DNA of 64,000 nt from assembly GCA_963777285.1 (NCBI GenBank), contig CAVZPR010000001.1, forward strand, positions 124,001 through 188,000, in the 5' to 3' direction. Shown here one piece after another: positions 34,907-42,017 of the stretch. Below the pieces are notes generated by a model. It saw only the letters and a list, made by a program, of their open reading frames with translations. It was not told where the DNA came from and ran no database searches. The position numbers were made by a program, and so were the translations under genes. Origin of the DNA: JAFARE01 sp963777285. GTDB lineage: Bacteria; Chloroflexota; Dormibacteria; Aeolococcales; Aeolococcaceae. Each line of letters opens with the position of its first letter. Position 1 is the stretch's first letter.

Positions 34907-35314
34907 TTAGGGCTCGGTGACCGAGAGGTTCACGTCAACGGTCTCACCCGGATCCACGGTGACGGTCACGTTGTACTGCCCCGGTTCGCTCTGCTCTGGG
35001 GTTGCAACGATGAACGTGCCCGATGGGACGTCAACCGCGAAATGCCCCGATGCATTCGTTGCCGTCCTGGCGATGATGGTCCCGTCCTGCGTGGCAACGG
35101 TGATCGCTACGTGGGCCTCGGGCAGAGTGTACGCAGAAGGGCACGGCGACTCTCCCACGCAGGTGGGCACTGGGCCCGCGGAGAACATGAAGGTGCCGCG
35201 AATCTGGCCCGACGCCGGCATGGCCGTCGGCCGAGGCGTCGCGCCACAGCCGGCCGTAGCCGACGTTGCGAGCAACCCGCTCACAGCCAGCAGGACGCTG
35301 CGCCAGGAGGACAC
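34907..35314 (-). CDS. Predicted lipoprotein with carboxypeptidase-regulatory-like domain
   Basis: A ~135-residue protein. GTG 35314 gives a signal SVLLAVSGLLATSATAGC with lipobox-like TAGC. The mature domain (IRGTFMFSAG, then AHVAITVATQDGTIIARTATNASGHFAVDVPSGTFIVATP, then VDPGETVDVNLSVTEP) is a typical Cna-B/regulatory-like beta-sandwich with a disulfide-capable cysteine pair (VPTCVGESPC). There is no strong ribosome site at this start, so the exact N-terminus is uncertain. Similar in style to the lipoprotein at 31874. Confidence 0.65.
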   Translation of the reverse strand: MSSWRSVLLAVSGLLATSATAGCGATPRPTAMPASGQIRGTFMFSAGPVPTCVGESPCPSAYTLPEAHVAITVATQDGTIIARTATNASGHFAVDVPSGTFIVATPEQSEPGQYNVTVTVDPGETVDVNLSVTEP

Positions 35315-35372
35315 AGCGAGGATGATGCTCGCCAGAGCACCTGCACTCAACGCGATTGCTATCGTTGTCCCG

Positions 35373-35714
35373 ATGGCCGGCGACACCGAAGAACAGGTTT
35401 CCTGGCTGGATGTGCCGGCGAATGTCCCGGTCCGCAGCAGCGACGGCGTCGAGATCGGGCATCTCGTAGAGGTGGCCGCTCTCCCGGCCGAGGACATATT
35501 CCACGGGATCGTCTTCCACCACGGCAAGCGGGGGCGGCCATACCTCGCGCCGGCCGCGGATGTCGCGCGAATGACCAATCGAGCCGTCTACCTCTCGGTG
35601 ACCGCCGCCGCCGCTGACAAGTACGCGGAGTTCGAGCAGCTGCACATCTCGACACTCGGGTTGCGGGGAATGTTCCGGTGGAAGCACCTCGGCTGGAAGG
35701 ACTCCAGCGAGTAG
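35373..35714 (+). CDS. Small PRC-barrel/DUF2171-like protein
   Basis: A 113-residue protein beginning MAGDTEEQVSWLDVPANVPVRSSDGVEIGHLVEVAALPAEDIFHGIVFHHG. The pattern of a short beta-barrel with SxDGxxIGxL resembles PRC-barrel or DUF2171 proteins that bind RNA or membranes. The C-terminal half is charged and helical. ATG 35373 is the first methionine after the divergent lipoprotein. It converges on the second tadA, 135 bases away. Function unknown. Confidence 0.6.
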   Translation: MAGDTEEQVSWLDVPANVPVRSSDGVEIGHLVEVAALPAEDIFHGIVFHHGKRGRPYLAPAADVARMTNRAVYLSVTAAAADKYAEFEQLHISTLGLRGMFRWKHLGWKDSSE

Positions 35715-35849
35715 CCGGCAGCAAACGCGGCGGTGGGGTCGCGCCGGACTTAGTGATAGCAGCGCCGCAGGATGCTGAGGGACTGCTCACCAGCTCACCG
35801 CGAGCTGTCGTCCAACGGCTAGAGGCGCGCCCGGTCTCCGCGGCGGATG

Positions 35850-37022
35850 CTAGGGATGCAGCTGACCGTTGCCGTTGGCGCCGTCGTGCACGGCGGCCAG
35901 CTGGCGGCGGTCGGGGAAGAGCTGTGCCAGGCGGGGCGGCAGCGGCAAGCCCATGTCGAAGAGCCGGTCGATGACGCGCGGGCGGATGCCGGTGGGGTTG
36001 AACTCACCGACGATCTTGCCGGTCGTGGGATCGGCGCCCTTCGACTCGAACTTGAAGATCTCCTGCATCGTGATCATCTCGCCTTCCATGCCGATGACCT
36101 CGGTGATGGAGACGATCTTGCGCGAGCCGTCCTTGAGGCGGTTCAGCTGGATGATGAGGTTGATCGCGCCGGCGACCTGCTGCCGGATCGCCTTGAGCGG
36201 CAGGTCCATTCCGGCCATCAGCACCAGCGTCTCGAGGCGCGACAGCGTTTCGCGTGGAGAGTTGGCGTGGATCGTCGTGAGCGAGCCGTCGTGACCGGTG
36301 TTCATCGCCTGCAGCATGTCGAGGGCTTCGCCGCCGCGGCACTCACCCACCACGATGCGGTCCGGCCGCATGCGCAGTGAGTTGATCACCAGCTCGCGGA
36401 TCGCGATGCGGCCGTCGCCGTTGATGTCGGGCGGACGCGACTCGAGACGACACACGTGCTCCTGGTGCAGCTGCAGCTCTGCAGCGTCCTCGATGGTGAC
36501 GATGCGCTCGTCGATGGGGATGAACCCGGAGCACACGTTGAGCAGCGTCGTCTTGCCGGTGCCGGTGCCGCCGGAGACGATGATGTTGGCTCGCGCCAGG
36601 ACGCACGCCTGGATGAACGACGCCGCTTCCTGCGTCAGCGTGCCGAAGCCGATGAGGTCGGACGCCTGGTACGGATCCTTGCTGAACTTGCGGATCGTCA
36701 GCAGCGGACCGTCGAGCGCCACCGGCGGGATGGCCGCGTTGACGCGGGAGCCATCCAGCAGGCGCGCGTCGCACAGTGGATTGCGTGCGTCGATGCGGCG
36801 CCCCACTGAGGAGACGATCGTCTCGATGACGCGCAGCAGATGGGCCTCGTCATCGAAGCGGATGTCGGTGAGCAGGATCTTGCCCTTGCGCTCGACGTAC
36901 ACCATGTCCGGCCCGTTCACCATGATCTCGGTGAGGCTGTCATCGTCCACCAGGGGACGCAGCGGGCCCAGAGCTTCGAGGTAGCGCGCGTCGATCTTGT
37001 GCGGCAGCGAGGCAATGCTCAC
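35850..37022 (-). CDS. tadA: Tad/CpaF-family pilus assembly ATPase, short form
   Basis: A 390-residue CpaF ATPase with the core PLVDDDSLTEIMVNGPDMVYVERKGKI, Walker A GGTGTGKTTL, Walker B region IVTIEDAAELQL, and MRPDRIVVGECRGGEALDMLQAMNTGHDGSLTTIHANS. It lacks the long N-terminal extension of the copy at 27113-28786; the C-terminus has a distinct VIDRLFDMGLPLPPRLAQLF tail. It is unlinked to tadB/tadC, which suggests a second secretion or pilus apparatus or a division of labour such as extension and retraction. It is divergent from the gene at 37165. Confidence 0.93.
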   Translation of the reverse strand: MSIASLPHKIDARYLEALGPLRPLVDDDSLTEIMVNGPDMVYVERKGKILLTDIRFDDEAHLLRVIETIVSSVGRRIDARNPLCDARLLDGSRVNAAIPPVALDGPLLTIRKFSKDPYQASDLIGFGTLTQEAASFIQACVLARANIIVSGGTGTGKTTLLNVCSGFIPIDERIVTIEDAAELQLHQEHVCRLESRPPDINGDGRIAIRELVINSLRMRPDRIVVGECRGGEALDMLQAMNTGHDGSLTTIHANSPRETLSRLETLVLMAGMDLPLKAIRQQVAGAINLIIQLNRLKDGSRKIVSITEVIGMEGEMITMQEIFKFESKGADPTTGKIVGEFNPTGIRPRVIDRLFDMGLPLPPRLAQLFPDRRQLAAVHDGANGNGQLHP

Positions 37023-37164
37023 AGGGGTCTCCTAACCGGCGTTGCGGAGCAGTGCTCCGGCAGCGATTCTGCGGTTGTGACGGCCCCCCGTTCTCACGCG
37101 CCACCGGTTCGATACACGATCTTTTCCGAGCCCGGACGCAGGTCGCGGGTACGATCGAGAAGCT

Positions 37165-37677
37165 GTGGCCCAGACCGGCGAGCCTTCCACCGTCGACGAC
37201 GGCGTCGACTGGTTCGGCGAAGACACCCCGTTCGACAGCACGGCGGAGCTGACCGCCGCGCTGCGGGGCATCGCCACGCGCGCCTGGACGGTGCACGCGC
37301 CCGTCGTGCGCGGCCCGGTCGCCGCGCCGGACGGCACTCTCGACCCGGACGACCCGGACGAGACGCCCGACCCGCACAGCGACTTCGAGATTCTCGACCC
37401 GCGACCGCTGCCGGCTGCCAGAGGCACGCCCGAGCGCCCAGCGCCGGCGCTGCAGATTGAGGCTGAAGCCAGCATGCCGGCGCTGCCGACGTGGTCCGTT
37501 CGCCTGCCCGGCATCGATCCGCTGCCGCCGCGGCAGCCAGGTCGCAGCGGCTGGTCGCTACCCAACAGCGTCCGCATCCTGCGCCGCGCCGAGGAATTGA
37601 TCGCGCGATTGCGGCAGGAGGCTGTCATCGCCGCATTCGACGCGGCGTCGCGCGCGATGCGAAACCAGGACGGCTAG
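37165..37677 (+). CDS. Hypothetical acidic protein
   Basis: A 170-residue protein from GTG 37165 with no recognised family. It is acidic and proline-rich (DPDDPDETPDPHSDFEILDP) with a C-terminal amphipathic helix (SVRILRRAEELIARLRQEAVIAAFDAASRAMRN). It is divergent from tadA by ~140 bases, overlaps the convergent small membrane-protein gene by four bases, and could be a Tad accessory or adaptor. That role rests only on location. Confidence 0.6.
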   Translation: MAQTGEPSTVDDGVDWFGEDTPFDSTAELTAALRGIATRAWTVHAPVVRGPVAAPDGTLDPDDPDETPDPHSDFEILDPRPLPAARGTPERPAPALQIEAEASMPALPTWSVRLPGIDPLPPRQPGRSGWSLPNSVRILRRAEELIARLRQEAVIAAFDAASRAMRNQDG

Positions 37678-37991
37678 GAGCGCGCCGGCTGGCGCAACCC
37701 GACCGGCGCCGAGCCGTTGCGCTGCGAGTGTCGGTCGCGCGTCAACGCGTACACGTTGTCCAGCGTCGGCGGCAGCCCCTGGCTGAGGATCGCCAGCACG
37801 ATCTCGGGGTCGATCCCGCCCGGCGCCGCCAGTGCCGCGGCGCGCGCCGCCTCCTCCGCGGCTGACTGCGCGGTGCGCAGTCGAGCCTCGGCGTGCTGCA
37901 TGCGCCGGTACATGAGGTAGCTGAGCAGGACGGTGATGGCGGTGATCACCGCGAGGATGGCGATGCCCTTCTCGGCCAACGATGCTCCCAT
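37674..37991 (-). CDS. Small single-helix membrane protein
   Basis: A 105-residue protein from ATG 37991. One membrane helix (GIAILAVITAITVLLSYLMYR) is followed by a charged coiled-coil-like helix (MQHAEARLRTAQSAAEEAARAAALAAP) and a short region VLAILSQGLPPTLDNVYALTRDR. No family is recognised. It lies in a small cluster with tadA and a ParA-like ATPase and is divergent from the latter. Confidence 0.6.
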   Translation of the reverse strand: MGASLAEKGIAILAVITAITVLLSYLMYRRMQHAEARLRTAQSAAEEAARAAALAAPGGIDPEIVLAILSQGLPPTLDNVYALTRDRHSQRNGSAPVGLRQPARS

Positions 37992-38079
37992 CACGCGGCT
38001 CGGCAGCGCGGCGCGGCGTGTTGTCGCAGGGTCTTGACGGTGAACGTCAGGCTGCCCATACGTCGATATTCTTGGAGCC

Positions 38080-38859
38080 GTGCCCGCAGAAATCATCACG
38101 ATCGCGTCGCTAAAGAGTGCCGTGGGCAAGACGACCGTGACGTACGCGCTCGCTGCAGCCGGCGCCGCCACAGGACTGGACGTCATCGCGCTGGATCTCG
38201 ATCCCAGCGGCGGCATCAGCGCGGGATTGGAGGTCGCCCGGCGCGAGACGACGATCGCAGACGTGCTCGAGGCGCGGATACCGCTTGCCGACGCGCTCTC
38301 GCGTCACCCGCTCGGCATCCGCACGCTGGCGGCCCACCGCACACTGGATGGCGAGGCGCTGACGGCCGCGCGGTTGCGAGCAGTGCTCGAGCCCGTCCTG
38401 GACAGGTGCGACATCGTGCTGCTCGACACGGGCTTCGACGAGACCGCGGTCACCGGGCCGCTGGCGGTTGCCGACCGCATCGTCGTCCCCACCTCGCTCG
38501 ACGTGCTCTCGATGCGTGCTGCGGCGCTGACCGCGGGCCTGGCGCAGCAGGAGGGATGTGTCGAGCGGGTCAGTGGGCTTGCCGTGGTCAACGTGCCACA
38601 GCCGCCGTCGGCGACGACGCAGTCGCTGCTCGATGCGCTCCTGCGCACGGGCATGGCGTACGAGTCGGTGCTCTGGCACGACCAGAGCTGGGCCGTGGCG
38701 GCGGAGCGGACGGCCCCGCTGCCGGAAACGGTTCTCGCCTCGAGCAAGGCGCTCCTGCGTGAGGTGGCGACGCGGCCCGCACCCGTCGACGCCCTGATGC
38801 AGTTCATCGCGCTGGCGCAGGGACGCCTGCGCAAACCGGCCGTCGTCGCCGCGTCCTGA
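38080..38859 (+). CDS. ParA/CpaE-like ATPase
   Basis: A 259-residue P-loop ATPase from GTG 38080. The deviant Walker A is LKSAVGKTT, where the usual GG is replaced by SA but both lysines are kept. Walker A' is VIALDLDPSGGIS and Walker B CDIVLLDTGFD. The C-terminal half has VVPTSLDVLSMRAAALTAGL. It has the size of a TadZ/CpaE without the receiver. Its neighbours are tadA and a small membrane protein, so it may position a second Tad system; chromosome or plasmid segregation is less likely because no parB is present. Confidence 0.82.
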   Translation: MPAEIITIASLKSAVGKTTVTYALAAAGAATGLDVIALDLDPSGGISAGLEVARRETTIADVLEARIPLADALSRHPLGIRTLAAHRTLDGEALTAARLRAVLEPVLDRCDIVLLDTGFDETAVTGPLAVADRIVVPTSLDVLSMRAAALTAGLAQQEGCVERVSGLAVVNVPQPPSATTQSLLDALLRTGMAYESVLWHDQSWAVAAERTAPLPETVLASSKALLREVATRPAPVDALMQFIALAQGRLRKPAVVAAS

Positions 38860-38971
38860 TCGCTCCGGACCCCGCATTCCACAGTCGGGAATCGCGGATG
38901 GATCCGTTACCCCGGTGTGACCACCCGAGCCGCCGCGCCATCACAGAACGCATCAATACTCTCAAACGTAG

Positions 38972-39310
38972 ATGGCCAAGAATGGTTCGGTCGACGACAG
39001 GGGATTTGAGCTCCGGCCGGGTGGGATGTACCGCATCTCCTACGCGGTCGGAGCGCCGCGACAGCGTCGCGTGACGCGCAGCCTGGTTGTCTTCGGGGGA
39101 CGCTCGCATCGCCGCCAGTGGGACGGCGAGCTGGTCTACTGCCTGGACTTCGCACGTCCGCAGGGCCGGCCGCTCTCACTGCTCGCCTCGCAGCTCGTCG
39201 ACGCCCGGCCGGCGTCGCTCAATGAGCGCGGGCAGCTCATCCTCACGGATGAGCCGGCGCAGCACCGCCGCCGGCTGACGCGCCGGCGGCGCGTGCTCCA
39301 GGCCGGCTAG
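38972..39310 (+). CDS. Hypothetical basic protein
   Basis: A 112-residue basic protein with no recognised domain. A central stretch (YRISYAVGAPRQRRVTRSLVVFGGRSHRRQWDGELVYCLDFAR) suggests a small beta-barrel. The C-terminus is Arg-rich (RRRLTRRRRVLQAG), compatible with nucleic-acid binding. ATG 38972 follows an intergenic gap of about 110 bases. It converges on the OmpR-type regulator with three bases between stops. Confidence 0.55.
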   Translation: MAKNGSVDDRGFELRPGGMYRISYAVGAPRQRRVTRSLVVFGGRSHRRQWDGELVYCLDFARPQGRPLSLLASQLVDARPASLNERGQLILTDEPAQHRRRLTRRRRVLQAG

Positions 39311-39313
39311 GAG

Positions 39314-40129
39314 CTAGGCGGCGCCGTCCTCGCTCTCAGGGAGTGCCGGGTGACTGCGCTGCAGCCGCTCGTCGAGCCCGCGGCGCTCGAAACGGTAGCC
39401 GATGCCCGGCACCGCGTGGATGTACGTGGGCCGCGGCCCGTCAGGTTCGATCTTGCGGCGCAGCCGGTACACGTGCGCGTCGACGCTGCGCAGGTCGAGG
39501 TCGGCGCCCTGTCCCCACACCTTCTGGATCATCTCCGACCGCGAGATGACGCGACCCGGCGACGCCGAGAGCAGCGCCAGGAGGTCGAATTCCGTTGGCG
39601 TGAGGTTCACGCTCTGCCCGTCGCGCAGCACCTCATGGCGACCGATGTCGACGATCAGCCCGGGGAACTTGAGGCGTCCGGGGCGCACCTGCGACTGCGT
39701 GGTGCGCTGGCGGCGGAGCTTGGCGTTGATGCGCGCTGCAAGCTCGCGCAGCTCGAACGGCTTGGTGATGTAGTCGTCGGCGCCGATCTCCAGACCGACC
39801 ACGACGTCGACCACGTCGTTGCTGCCCGAAACCATGATGATGGGCACCTCGACCCCGCCGGCGCGCAGGCGGCGACAGACGTCGAAACCGCCGACGCCGG
39901 GAAGACTGAGGTCGAGCAGGATCAGGTCGACGTCGCTCTGCTCGGCGACGCGCAGCCCGTCGGTGCCATCCTCCGCGAACTGCAGCGCGAAGCCGTGCTG
40001 ATGCGCCAGCACGGCGAGGATGTCGCGCATCGCCGGGTCGTCGTCGATCACCAGCACGGTCGCCTCGGCGACGTTGCGCGCGGTGCCCGCGCCGAGCGGG
40101 TTGAGGATGGACTCGGTGAACGCGGTCAT
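39314..40129 (-). CDS. OmpR/PhoB-family response regulator
   Basis: A 271-residue regulator. The receiver domain (VLVIDDDP, phosphoacceptor Asp in LILLDLSLPG, conserved Ser in IIMVSGS, Lys in ITKPFELREL) is followed by a winged-helix trans_reg_C domain (VNLTPTEFDLLALLSASPGRVISRSEMIQKVWG, then DAHVYRLRRKIEPDGPRPTYIHAVPGIGYRFE). A ~20-residue N-terminal extension precedes the receiver. It likely binds DNA upstream of targets. The histidine kinase at 40281 on the same strand is the natural partner. Confidence 0.93.
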   Translation of the reverse strand: MTAFTESILNPLGAGTARNVAEATVLVIDDDPAMRDILAVLAHQHGFALQFAEDGTDGLRVAEQSDVDLILLDLSLPGVGGFDVCRRLRAGGVEVPIIMVSGSNDVVDVVVGLEIGADDYITKPFELRELAARINAKLRRQRTTQSQVRPGRLKFPGLIVDIGRHEVLRDGQSVNLTPTEFDLLALLSASPGRVISRSEMIQKVWGQGADLDLRSVDAHVYRLRRKIEPDGPRPTYIHAVPGIGYRFERRGLDERLQRSHPALPESEDGAA

Positions 40130-40280
40130 GCAGATCTTCCTGCTTCCGTCATGCAACGACCGTAGCAGCGGGGGCCGCGGATCTGACCCCGGGTTACGAG
40201 CGTGTGCAAGGGTTTTACGCCGCCGCAACAAAAGGCTGCAGCCCTGCGACGCGAGACTGTGTCGCGCCTGCTCGCGACCA

Positions 40281-41651
40281 TCAGACGTGCATCGGCAGCG
40301 CCACCACGAAGGTGTTGCCGCGAGCGCGAGCGTTGTCGATCCAGATCATGCCGCCCATGCGTTCCACCAGCTGGCGCGACAGGTACAGGCCGACGCCAAA
40401 GCCACCGCGCTGACGCAGCAGCGGCGACTCCACCTGATAGAACGAGGCGAAGACGCGGTCGACGTCGCCGTCGGGAATGCGCCGTCCGTTGTCACGCACC
40501 TCGATGTGCACCTTGTTGACCACGCGGCGCGCGTGCACGCTGACCGGTTCGCTCTCGGGCGAGAACTTCAGGGCGTTGTCGATGAGACAGGCGAGCACCA
40601 GCGCGAGGCGGTCGTGGTCGGCGAGGACACGTTCGGCGTCGGGCGCGATGGTCATGGCGAAGCGCTCGTGGTCGGCGCTCTCCACGAAGCGTGAGATCAC
40701 CTCGCGGAACACACCCTCGAGCTCGACGGCCGTCGTCTTGAGGCGGATCTCGCCCGATTCCAGCTGCGCGATGCAGAGCAGGTTGTCCGTGAGACGGGCC
40801 AGGTGCTCGGCCTCGAGGCGGAGCTCCAGCAGGCCCTCCTCTCGCGCCTGCTGGGGAAGGCGGTCTCCGGCCTCGTGCATCAGCGACAGCCACGCCTTGA
40901 TCTTGGTCAGCGGGGTGCGCAGCTCGTGCGACGCCAGCATCATGAACTCGCTCTTCATGCGGTCGACCTCGCGCAGCTCGGCGAACGCGGCGTGTTCCAG
41001 CTCCAGCGTCTTGCGCATCTGCCGGTCGCGTGCCGTCACCAGCTCGCGGCCCAGCAGGTTGCTGGTCAGCGCGACCACGAAGAGCAGGAACATGCGGGTC
41101 ACGAACACGTCCAGCAGCTCGCCCGAGAACTGGTGGCCGGCCACGATGAACCCGATGGCGAAGTACGCGCTGACGCTGGCCAGCGTGCAGATGAGGCTGG
41201 CGACGACGCGGAAGCGCAGGCTGCCGGCGATGATCACGAGGTAGAAGGCGACGCCCAGGTCGGACCGGAAGCCACCCGACAGGTAGACGAGGCTGCCGGC
41301 GACGGCGATGTCGAGCGCGGTCATCGCCAGCTGCGCGTGGCGTCCGGGCAAGCGGCCGGCGAGCAGCATCAGCGTGGCGGTGAGGTTGAACAGACCCCAG
41401 CCACCGAGCACCAGGTTGACCGCCGCGTGCTGCGATCCTTGCGGCACGCCCGGGAAGTTGTTGCTCACCGCCGCGTACACCAGGACGATCCAGCGGCTCA
41501 GCTCGATGGCGCGCTCCACGCCCAGGCGGCGGTCGCGGCCGACGGATCGGCTGGGCGGCTCCTGACGCGCCGGGGCGCGCGGCTCCGGGGCGGGCCTCGC
41601 CTGCGGTGGCGTCTGCGCCTGCAGCGGTGGCGCGAGTTCTTGGCTCACCAC
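40281..41651 (-). CDS. Membrane sensor histidine kinase
   Basis: A 456-residue kinase. A proline-rich cytoplasmic N-terminus leads to six predicted membrane helices (residues ~55-210) with little extracellular sequence, implying membrane-state or small-molecule sensing. HisKA follows with the phospho-His in MLASHELRTPLTKIKAW. The HATPase_c domain contains LIDNALKFSPE (N-box), EVRDNGRRIPD (G1) and GFGVGLYLSRQLVERMGG (G2). The start is one of two adjacent GTG codons. It lies 150 bases upstream of the OmpR-type regulator and is its likely cognate kinase. Confidence 0.92.
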   Translation of the reverse strand: MVSQELAPPLQAQTPPQARPAPEPRAPARQEPPSRSVGRDRRLGVERAIELSRWIVLVYAAVSNNFPGVPQGSQHAAVNLVLGGWGLFNLTATLMLLAGRLPGRHAQLAMTALDIAVAGSLVYLSGGFRSDLGVAFYLVIIAGSLRFRVVASLICTLASVSAYFAIGFIVAGHQFSGELLDVFVTRMFLLFVVALTSNLLGRELVTARDRQMRKTLELEHAAFAELREVDRMKSEFMMLASHELRTPLTKIKAWLSLMHEAGDRLPQQAREEGLLELRLEAEHLARLTDNLLCIAQLESGEIRLKTTAVELEGVFREVISRFVESADHERFAMTIAPDAERVLADHDRLALVLACLIDNALKFSPESEPVSVHARRVVNKVHIEVRDNGRRIPDGDVDRVFASFYQVESPLLRQRGGFGVGLYLSRQLVERMGGMIWIDNARARGNTFVVALPMHV

Positions 41652-42017
41652 CTCCGCAGCCTACCGGCGAGACGGCGCAAGCCCGTCAAAGGTTGCGTAA
41701 CGATGCCGCACCGCTGCCTTGACGGGCGGAGGCGGAGCGTGCGACGACGGACGCGAGGAGATGGAGAGTGCGACGAGCGACGCGAGGAGACGGAGACCGG
41801 GCTCGCGGGTACGCGGTCGCCATCGGGAGTGGCACGCCCGGGTCTTGACGCCTTCGGGCGATCCGCTACGGCCGTGACGAACGGGTCCTGCCGCCTTCGG
41901 GTACCCCCCGCTGGGCTCCTCGTGAATCGCCCAGCGGGTTCCTCCCCTCCGGCGTCACCCGTTCGTCCTTCGCTCGGCCCGGTCTCCGTCTCCTTCTGTC
42001 CCGCCGGGCAAGCTCCC
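41652..42017. repeat. Gene-free 366 bases with nested inverted repeats (family I copy and outer arms)
   Basis: No gene is supported here. An 18-bp perfect inverted repeat bounds the region (41785-41802 and 41977-41994, starting AGGAGACGGAG). Inside it lie a half-element (CGGGTCTTGACGCC near 41839) and the complete 79-nt core at 41882-41960, framed by an 11-bp perfect arm pair (41876-41886 with 41957-41967). To the left, two imperfect 30-bp direct repeats ending in GACGCGAGGAG lie at about 41730-41790. The whole can fold into a long nested hairpin. Confidence 0.75.
41882..41960 (-). repeat. Family I structured element, copy 1 (79-nt core)
   Basis: Read on the minus strand this core begins GGGTGACGCCGG and ends GGCAGGACCCG. 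It matches the core at 56154-56232 at 74 of 79 positions. Its central 9-bp stem CCCGCTGGG/CCCAGCGGG replaces CCCGCGCGG/CCGCGCGGG of the other copy by two compensating base-pair changes. The 14-base loop CGATTC-A-CGAGGAG differs at one base. The outer stem CGGGT-GAC-GCCG pairs with CGGC-AGG-ACCCG around a symmetric 3x3 internal loop. Confidence 0.75.

Noticed and set aside
35800..35870. tRNA-like sequence (TCGTCCAACGGCTAGAGG resembles a D-arm)
   Set aside because: The D stem does not pair, there is no 7-base anticodon loop with a paired stem, no T-arm GTTCGA motif follows, and the sequence runs into the tadA stop codon. At most it is a fragment.
41882..41960. ydaO/yuaA (c-di-AMP) riboswitch, because of GTGAATCG and CCTGCCG on the plus strand
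   Set aside because: The order and spacing of the conserved boxes do not fit, the element lies between minus-strand genes with no transporter or cell-wall gene downstream on the plus strand, and a second copy has the same fold in a different context.
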